A stretch of DNA of 6,945 bases. Origin: an uncultured Desulfohalobiaceae bacterium. Lineage in GTDB: Bacteria > Desulfobacterota > Desulfovibrionia > Desulfovibrionales > Desulfonatronovibrionaceae. The stretch is taken from the NCBI GenBank assembly GCA_913055195.1, contig CAJXJU010000065.1:1-6945 (forward strand). Direction: 5' to 3'. The notes under the pieces were generated by a model, which was given only the letters and a program-made list of their open reading frames with translations, did no database searches and was not told the origin of the DNA. The position numbers and the translations under genes were made by a program. Shown piece by piece: positions 1 to 4,748 of this stretch; the stretch's first letter is position 1; the number at the start of each line of letters is the position of its first letter.

Positions 1-1
1 T

Positions 2-670
2 ATGCACAAGCATATAGATAAAATTTTAGAGGATATAACTAAATCAATTAAATTGATAGATATGATCATCTTATCTCCAGAAATTGATATTCATTGTATT
101 AAGACTAAAATTCCTGTACATCTGTATAGTATTCATGTTGTGCAGGAAATAAATGTACAGGCCAAGGAGTTAGAAACTAAACAAAGTGCAGAACATAATA
201 ATGAAGAAAAAGGAGGTATTGAAATGTTATCAAAGTTGAAAAAGAAAAAACAGAAGGAGGATGTAACGGTCCATAAAAACAATTTAAACAATGGTGTTAG
301 TGATAAGTTACAGGAAAACAATAAAATTTTGGTAATTAGCAAACAGCCCTCGTTTACTCATGCAATTGTTGACTATGCTCTTTCAATGGCTTCGAGGTTA
401 AATGCCAGAATTACAGCTTTAAATTTAGATGAAAAGTCTCATAATTTTGAAACATTCAAAGAACAAGCTGTAGAGTTTGCTGCTGTATTTCAGGCCAGAG
501 CGGGAGAAAAAGGCATAAAATTTTCTCATCTGGTAGCAGAGGGTGAAGAAAGCGCTGTTGTGCGCAAGCTATGTGCTAAAGATAAGCAGCTAAAATATAT
601 CATTAATGACTCGCCTGCTTATCTGGAAAAGGGTCAACATTTCCCTGTTTATTGTCGTCCACATATTTAG
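2..670 (+). CDS. Tandem USP-like protein, C-terminal part (5' end outside the window)
   Basis: The frame is open from the window edge to the TAG at 668-670, so the true start is probably upstream and the ATG at 2 need not be used. Residues about 109-220 form one USP-like alpha/beta domain: a first strand KILVISKQ, a long helix, a second strand ITALNL, and the closing strand HFPVYC. Residues about 4-45 look like the last helix and strands of a preceding, similar domain, because IDMIILSP...KIPVHLYS parallels LKYIINDSP...HFPVYCRP. A charged, lysine-rich linker (about 52-95) joins them. I see no classic G-x2-G-x9-G(S/T) ATP-binding motif in the C-terminal domain, so nucleotide binding is uncertain. 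It is probably a soluble cytoplasmic protein. A gene starting at 224 (148 aa, beginning MLSKLKKKK) is a serious alternative. The SLC13 permease follows after 138 nt. USP assignment is moderately secure; function is unknown. Confidence 0.6.
   Translation: MHKHIDKILEDITKSIKLIDMIILSPEIDIHCIKTKIPVHLYSIHVVQEINVQAKELETKQSAEHNNEEKGGIEMLSKLKKKKQKEDVTVHKNNLNNGVSDKLQENNKILVISKQPSFTHAIVDYALSMASRLNARITALNLDEKSHNFETFKEQAVEFAAVFQARAGEKGIKFSHLVAEGEESAVVRKLCAKDKQLKYIINDSPAYLEKGQHFPVYCRPHI
211..226 (+). promoter_or_regulatory. Internal ribosome-binding site and ATG inside the USP-like frame
   Basis: AGGAGG at 211-216 lies 7 nt before an in-frame ATG at 224, which is ideal spacing. The product from this ATG would begin with MLSKLKKKK and contain just one USP domain (148 aa). 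It may be the real start of a separate gene or a second start within a longer protein. Confidence 0.5.
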
Positions 671-779
671 GATAGAGGCAAAAAACTGTTTATAGAATTT
701 TTCTGGGGGACAGGAATACTCAAATAGAAATAAACCCTTTACGCCATATTTAACGATCTTTGCCTGATTCCCTGACTGT

Positions 780-794
780 AATCAAATTTTGATT
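780..794 (+). promoter_or_regulatory. 15-bp perfect dyad just upstream of the SLC13 ribosome-binding site
   Basis: AATCAAA, a central T, then TTTGATT form a perfect 7-bp-arm palindrome ending 2 nt before the AAGGAGG at 797-803. It could be a repressor site. A hairpin is unlikely because of the 1-nt centre and A/T content. No convincing -35/-10 pair could be placed in 671-793, so the role is open. Confidence 0.3.
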
Positions 795-796
795 TG

Positions 797-811
797 AAGG
801 AGGATTTTATG
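797..811 (+). promoter_or_regulatory. Ribosome-binding site that fixes the SLC13 start at ATG 809
   Basis: AAGGAGG (797-803) is followed by 5 nt and the ATG at 809-811. An in-frame TTG at 794 would give five more codons, but that extension is encoded by the Shine-Dalgarno sequence itself, so ATG 809 is preferred. Confidence 0.8.
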
Positions 812-2608
812 ACATCTGATATGATACTGGTTAATGGAGTGCTTGTTCTAGCTATTCTGATGTTTATTTTTGAATGGGTTCGAGTGGATGTTGTTGGCAT
901 TATAATGATGGTTATTTTGCCTTTGCTGGGTCTGGTAACTCCCCAGCAAGCAATTTCAGGTTTAAGCAGTAATGCTGTTGTCTCAATTATTGCTGTGATT
1001 ATTATTGGAGCTGGCCTGGATAAAACAGGCGTAATGAATTCTCTGGCCCGTCTTATCCTGAAATTTGCCGGTAAAAGTGAGAGCAGGATTATTGCCCTGA
1101 TTTCAGGAACAGTGGCGTTTATATCCAGCTTTATGCAAAATATCGGAGCAGCCGCTCTGTTTATGCCTGCTGTGCGCAGGATTGCAAGGCAAACAGGTAT
1201 CCCTGTCTCACGCGTTTTAATGCCTATGGGCTTTTGCGCTATTATTGGAGGCTGTATTAGCCTGGTTGGTTCCAGTCCTCTGATTTTGCTCAATGATTTA
1301 ATGAAGGTTGTGGGCGATTATCAGCCGTTTGGTCTTTTTAGTGTAACTCCCCTGGGCCTGGCTTTGACTGCAGCAGGAATATTGTATTTTATTTTTCTGG
1401 GAAAAGTTATTTTACCTGCTAAAGGCACTGAAGAGGGTTCAGGCCCATTATCTTCTGTTCTGGCTAAAACCTATGGTAATATTGCGAATTTGTTTGAGTT
1501 ACATATCCCGAAAGATTTTAAAGAGCAGACACTTAAAGCCATTGATTTGCGCCCCAATTATTTTTGTACGGTTGTTGCCATTGCCAGGGCAGATACCGGT
1601 CAGAGGGTATTTGCTCCAGTGTCTGATGAATTGCTTAAGCCTGGTGATGTTATTGCAGTTGTTGGGCCTAAAGAGATGGTCTCTATTATGGCTAAAGATA
1701 TGGGATGGGAATTGAAAGAGGAACTGGATTGTTTTGCTGAGGATCTGTCTCCCAATAACGCAGGTATTATGGAGGCCATTGTTACTCCTCGTTCTCAACT
1801 GACCGGTCATACATTAAGGAACATTGAATTTCGTCGCCGTTTTGGAGTCAATCCCCTGGCTATTTTTCGCGGGGGTAAATTGTTTGTCAGCGGCCTTTCA
1901 GAGCTAGAGCTTATGCCTGGCGATGCCCTGCTGCTTTTTGGGCGCTGGGAAAAATTTCATTTCTTAAAGGAAAAACCTGATTTTGCCTTTACCGAACCTG
2001 TAAAGGGAGAGATTATTTCTACAGAAAAGGCCAAATGGGCACTGGGCTGTCTGGCAGTGTCCCTTATTATGATTCTGGGGTTCCATGTACAGCTGTCCAT
2101 TGCCCTTTTAACTGGCGCGCTGGGCATGGTTTTGACCGGGGTTATGACCATTGATGAAGCCTATAATTCAGTGGATTGGATGACAGTGTTTTTGTTGGGC
2201 GGGCTTATTCCTCTGGGTATAGCTTTCCAGAATACCGGCGCTGCCAAATACATTGCTGACAGTATTGTGTCTGCTTTAGGCACTGTTTCACCTCTAATGT
2301 TGATGATTGTTATTGGTCTATTGACTTCATTTTTTACTCTGGTCATCTCCAATGTTGGTTGTGCGGTTTTAATGATTCCTCTGTCCATGAACATGGCCAT
2401 TAAAGCTGGAGCAGATCCAAGAACTGCAGCCCTTGTGGTGGCTGTGGCTGCTTCCAATACCTTTGTGTTGCCAACCCATCAGGTAAATGCACTTATTATG
2501 CGGCCTGGAGGATATCGTACCATTGACTATGTTAAAGCAGGGTCTGGAATGACTGTTTTGTATCTAGTGGTCATGATAGCTGGCCTGGCATTATTTTATG
2601 GTTTTTAA
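809..2608 (+). CDS. SLC13-type anion permease with two RCK_C (TrkA-C) domains
   Basis: This 599-aa inner-membrane protein has an N-terminal helical half (about 5-205), a cytoplasmic segment with two RCK_C-like domains (about 225-300 and 315-385, each ending in a PGD-type turn: KPGDVIAVVG, MPGDALLLFG), and a C-terminal helical half (about 407-599). The two halves show inverted-repeat logic: FMQNIGAAALFMP (108-120) matches VISNVGCAVLMIP (512-524). Architecture and the late GGYRTIDYVKAG (568-578) are typical of SLC13/DASS-like permeases with TrkA-C inserts, which move sulfate, dicarboxylates or other anions with a cation. The usual G-T-x-x-N after the first re-entrant hairpin is replaced by GSSPLILLND (154-163), while the C-terminal half keeps ASNT (548-551). 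Substrate is therefore uncertain; sulfate is attractive only if the host is a sulfate reducer. RCK_C domains suggest ligand gating. A terminator follows 26 nt downstream. Confidence 0.88.
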   Translation: MTSDMILVNGVLVLAILMFIFEWVRVDVVGIIMMVILPLLGLVTPQQAISGLSSNAVVSIIAVIIIGAGLDKTGVMNSLARLILKFAGKSESRIIALISGTVAFISSFMQNIGAAALFMPAVRRIARQTGIPVSRVLMPMGFCAIIGGCISLVGSSPLILLNDLMKVVGDYQPFGLFSVTPLGLALTAAGILYFIFLGKVILPAKGTEEGSGPLSSVLAKTYGNIANLFELHIPKDFKEQTLKAIDLRPNYFCTVVAIARADTGQRVFAPVSDELLKPGDVIAVVGPKEMVSIMAKDMGWELKEELDCFAEDLSPNNAGIMEAIVTPRSQLTGHTLRNIEFRRRFGVNPLAIFRGGKLFVSGLSELELMPGDALLLFGRWEKFHFLKEKPDFAFTEPVKGEIISTEKAKWALGCLAVSLIMILGFHVQLSIALLTGALGMVLTGVMTIDEAYNSVDWMTVFLLGGLIPLGIAFQNTGAAKYIADSIVSALGTVSPLMLMIVIGLLTSFFTLVISNVGCAVLMIPLSMNMAIKAGADPRTAALVVAVAASNTFVLPTHQVNALIMRPGGYRTIDYVKAGSGMTVLYLVVMIAGLALFYGF

Positions 2609-2634
2609 ATCAAATTAGAATGTGAATTTAATGT

Positions 2635-2674
2635 ATCGGCACGCTTTTAAAGGTTAAAGGCGTGCCGATTTTTT
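2635..2674 (+). terminator. Intrinsic terminator after the SLC13 gene
   Basis: A perfect 10-bp GC-rich stem (ATCGGCACGC at 2635-2644 with GCGTGCCGAT at 2660-2669) can extend inward by T-A pairs, and is followed by a run of six T (2669-2674). The ribosome-binding site of the next gene begins only 6 nt later, so this hairpin could also act as an attenuator. Confidence 0.88.
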
Positions 2675-2698
2675 AGAAGAAGGAGGGCAAAGAAGATT

Positions 2699-3232
2699 AT
2701 GTTAATATCCAGAATTATGCGAACGAAATTGGCCCTGGCTGATATAGAATGTAACGTAAAAACTATTTTGTGTAAGCTTTCAAAACTAGCTCCAAGACAG
2801 ATATATGTTGTTGATGATAATTTAAAATTGCATGGTATTATTACTGGTTATGATTTATTAAAAGTAGTATTACCTGAATATGCAGATTCCAATCTCTTGC
2901 GTTCTGTTGTTGATCAACAGATAGATGATTTTTTGCTAAAAAACATTGAACGTGTGGTTGATAAAAAGGCCAGTGAATTTATGATTACAGATTTTGTTTA
3001 TCTTAAGCCAACAGATCATGCTATGGAAGCAGAGGCGCTTCTGGTGGAAAAAAGGATCAATGCCTTACCAGTTCTTGGGGAAGATGGAAGGCTTCTGGGA
3101 GAGGTGCATAGACGTGATATTTTAGATTATATGGCCAGGCTTGTGTGTGATGCCGGGCAGGAAGAGTTTGAGCATGTTGATGTGAAATATTTGCTGGCCG
3201 GATCTATTTTAAAATGTACAGAAAAGTTGTAG
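2699..3232 (+). CDS. Two-CBS-domain protein, probable regulator of the adjacent permease
   Basis: This 177-aa soluble protein consists almost entirely of a CBS pair (Bateman module). CBS1 is about 1-58, with the strand and closing helix QIYVVDD...LHGIITGYDLL. CBS2 is about 92-148, with the opening ASEFMITDFVYLKPTD and the closing LLGEVHRRDILDYM. A helical linker (about 60-90) joins them, and a short tail (149-177) has no recognisable domain. CBS pairs commonly bind adenine nucleotides and regulate a partner protein. Here the likely partner is the permease encoded 12 nt downstream, an inference from coupling. AGGAGGG at 2681-2687 precedes the ATG by 11 nt, longer than ideal, but no better start is in frame. 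The SLC13 terminator ends 24 nt before the start, so expression needs read-through or a promoter overlapping the end of the SLC13 gene. Confidence 0.85.
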   Translation: MLISRIMRTKLALADIECNVKTILCKLSKLAPRQIYVVDDNLKLHGIITGYDLLKVVLPEYADSNLLRSVVDQQIDDFLLKNIERVVDKKASEFMITDFVYLKPTDHAMEAEALLVEKRINALPVLGEDGRLLGEVHRRDILDYMARLVCDAGQEEFEHVDVKYLLAGSILKCTEKL

Positions 3233-3247
3233 GAGGATAGAGGCATG
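3231..3247 (+). promoter_or_regulatory. Ribosome-binding site overlapping the CBS gene stop codon
   Basis: AGGAGG at 3231-3236 shares two bases with the TAG stop (3230-3232) of the CBS gene and lies 8 nt before the ATG at 3245. Ribosomes finishing the CBS gene would be positioned to start the permease, pointing to translational coupling and co-regulation of the two products. Confidence 0.75.
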
Positions 3248-4582
3248 TTCTGGACTGCAACATTAATTTTTATCTGTGCTTATGCAGTAATTATTTCAGA
3301 GAAAGTACATAAGACCAAGGTAGCCCTTATGGGCGCTGCCCTGGTTTTACTCACCAAGATTTTATTACAGCATGAGGCCTTTCATGATATTGAGCTTGGA
3401 GTAGATTGGAATGTTATTTTTTTACTTATCTCCATGATGATTATTATCAATGTCATGACCAAGACTGGAGTATTTCAGTATGTGGCTGTTAAATCAGCAA
3501 AGATTGCTAAAGGTGAGCCTTTTAAAATTATGGTCATTCTTGCTACTATTACTGCCCTTGGGTCGGCCTTTCTGGACAATGTTACCACGGTGTTGCTGCT
3601 GGCTCCAGTAACATTGTTAATTGCTGATCAACTGGAATTGGATCCGGTTCCATTCCTTATAACCGAGGCACTGGCTTCAAATATTGGCGGCACTGCAACT
3701 TTGATTGGTGACCCGCCTAATATTATGATCGCTTCCAAAGCGGGATTGAATTTTATGGATTTTATAGAACATCTAACACCAGCTATTGTTATTATTTTTA
3801 TTGTCTGGATGATTGTGTGGAAATTTGTTTTTGGCCAGAGACTTAAGGTCAGTCAGGGTAATAAAGAACGTATTATGGCCATGAACGAAGAGGAGTTGAT
3901 CAAGGATGCAAAATTATTAAAAAAATCTCTTACTGTTTTGACTTTGACCATTCTTGGTTTTGTTTTGCATGGTTTTTTTCATTACGAACCAGCCACTGTT
4001 GCCCTGGCTGGCGCGTCTGTTTTATTGCTTATCTCCGGTGAAGAACCGCATGAAATATTGGCTGAGGTGGAATGGCCGACTATATTCTTTTTTATCGGAC
4101 TATTTATCATCATTGGCGGCACTGTAAAAGTTGGATTGATAGAACTTCTTTCTCATAAGATGATAGACATTACTCATCCTCAGCCAGATAATATGTTTAC
4201 ATTAAGCATGGTTATTTTGTGGTTTTCAGCTATTGCTTCGGCCATTGTTGATAACATACCTTTTGTGGCCACAATGAATCCTTTGCTTATTGATATGGTG
4301 CATCAGGTCTATGGGGTTACTGGTTCTGCCACACTTGAGCACATTCAGCACCCTGCCATGATGCCTGTGTGGTGGGCACTGGCCCTGGGAGCATGTCTGG
4401 GTGGTAATGGTTCTCCCATTGGCGCGTCAGCAAACGTGATCGTGGTAGGAATGAGTGAAAAACAAGGTCATCCCATTACTTTTATGCGCTTTTTAAAATA
4501 TGGTGTGCCTGTAATGTTTTTGACGATTCTCATCTCTATGTTGTATGTATATGTTCGTTACTATGTACTTGGTCTTGTATAG
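3245..4582 (+). CDS. ArsB/NhaD-superfamily permease (P-protein type)
   Basis: This 445-aa inner-membrane protein has about 11-12 hydrophobic segments in two related halves. The first half carries SAFLDNVTTVLLLAP (107-121) and SNIGGTATLIGDPPN (145-159). The second carries SAIVDNIPFVATMNP (332-346) and CLGGNGSPIGASANV (384-398). These paired D-N and GG-T/S-x-IG-x-x-x-N signatures are typical of the P-protein/YbiR-like branch of the ArsB/NhaD permeases. The buried Asp-Asn pairs resemble ion-binding residues of secondary transporters. Members move arsenite, Na+/H+ or anions; there is no arsenic-resistance partner gene here (no arsR, arsC or arsA), so a Na+/H+ antiport or anion role is more likely than arsenite export. 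A charged cytoplasmic loop (about 198-226) separates the halves. Length is normal. It is coupled to the CBS gene 12 nt upstream and ends just before a strong terminator. Confidence 0.87.
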   Translation: MFWTATLIFICAYAVIISEKVHKTKVALMGAALVLLTKILLQHEAFHDIELGVDWNVIFLLISMMIIINVMTKTGVFQYVAVKSAKIAKGEPFKIMVILATITALGSAFLDNVTTVLLLAPVTLLIADQLELDPVPFLITEALASNIGGTATLIGDPPNIMIASKAGLNFMDFIEHLTPAIVIIFIVWMIVWKFVFGQRLKVSQGNKERIMAMNEEELIKDAKLLKKSLTVLTLTILGFVLHGFFHYEPATVALAGASVLLLISGEEPHEILAEVEWPTIFFFIGLFIIIGGTVKVGLIELLSHKMIDITHPQPDNMFTLSMVILWFSAIASAIVDNIPFVATMNPLLIDMVHQVYGVTGSATLEHIQHPAMMPVWWALALGACLGGNGSPIGASANVIVVGMSEKQGHPITFMRFLKYGVPVMFLTILISMLYVYVRYYVLGLV

Positions 4583-4585
4583 ATG

Positions 4586-4616
4586 CAGGGGCACAAAATT
4601 TTGTGCCCCTGTTTTT
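4586..4616 (+). terminator. Strong intrinsic terminator after the P-type permease
   Basis: The 26 nt at 4586-4611 are a perfect palindrome (13-bp arms, CAGGGGCACAAAA and its complement), followed by five T (4612-4616). It begins 4 nt after the TAG at 4580-4582. The opposite strand has no T-run after the stem, so it acts on + strand transcripts. It separates the CBS-permease unit from the REC-Lon gene. Confidence 0.93.
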
Positions 4617-4631
4617 GCTTGCCTATGATGC

Positions 4632-4664
4632 GAGACAATTAAGATGTCTCAACTTTCGGAGTTG
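4632..4664 (+). other. Two adjacent small hairpins in the REC-Lon leader
   Basis: GAGACA (4632-4637) pairs with TGTCTC (4645-4650) across a 7-nt loop. CAACT (4650-4654) pairs with AGTTG (4660-4664) across the loop TTCGG. They share one base, and the second competes with the long-range pairing of the dyad repeats at 4648-4663 and 4711-4726. If these bases are transcribed, alternative folds are possible. Confidence 0.35.
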
Positions 4665-4726
4665 CGGAAAGCATGTTTTCTGAAAAGGCTGTAATATCAA
4701 TATGTTAACAAACTCAGAAAGTTGAG
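4648..4726 (+). repeat. Inverted pair of 16-bp dyad elements upstream of the REC-Lon gene
   Basis: The complement of 4648-4663 is AACTCCGAAAGTTGAG, and 4711-4726 is AACTCAGAAAGTTGAG, identical at 15 of 16 positions. Each copy also has its own imperfect dyad symmetry: CAACT/AGTTG in the left copy and ACTCA/TGAGT in the right copy. The centres are 63 bp apart, close to six helical turns, and the right copy ends 22 nt before the ATG. This fits a two-site operator or looping arrangement, or alternatively a long RNA stem that would close a 47-nt loop. The intervening 4664-4710 has no convincing promoter by eye. Confidence 0.55.
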
Positions 4727-4748
4727 TAAGAGGTTTTGATAGAAAAAA

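Noticed and set aside
739..1293. 184-codon open frame on the - strand within the SLC13 gene
   Set aside because: It lies opposite a clear SLC13 coding region, shows no recognisable domain, and is explained by the codon composition of the real gene.
1473..1715. 80-codon + strand frame inside the SLC13 gene
   Set aside because: It is an out-of-frame overlap with the RCK_C-coding part and has no ribosome-binding site.
3245..4582. Calling the P-type permease an arsenite pump (arsB)
   Set aside because: The fold is shared across the ArsB/NhaD superfamily, the signatures fit the P-protein branch better, and no arsenic-resistance gene is adjacent.
4583..4748. Sigma-54 or sigma-70 promoter for the REC-Lon gene
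   Set aside because: No GG-N10-GC core was found, and the nearest TTGCGG (4662-4667) and TAATAT (4692-4697) are 24 nt apart, too far for a sigma-70 pair.
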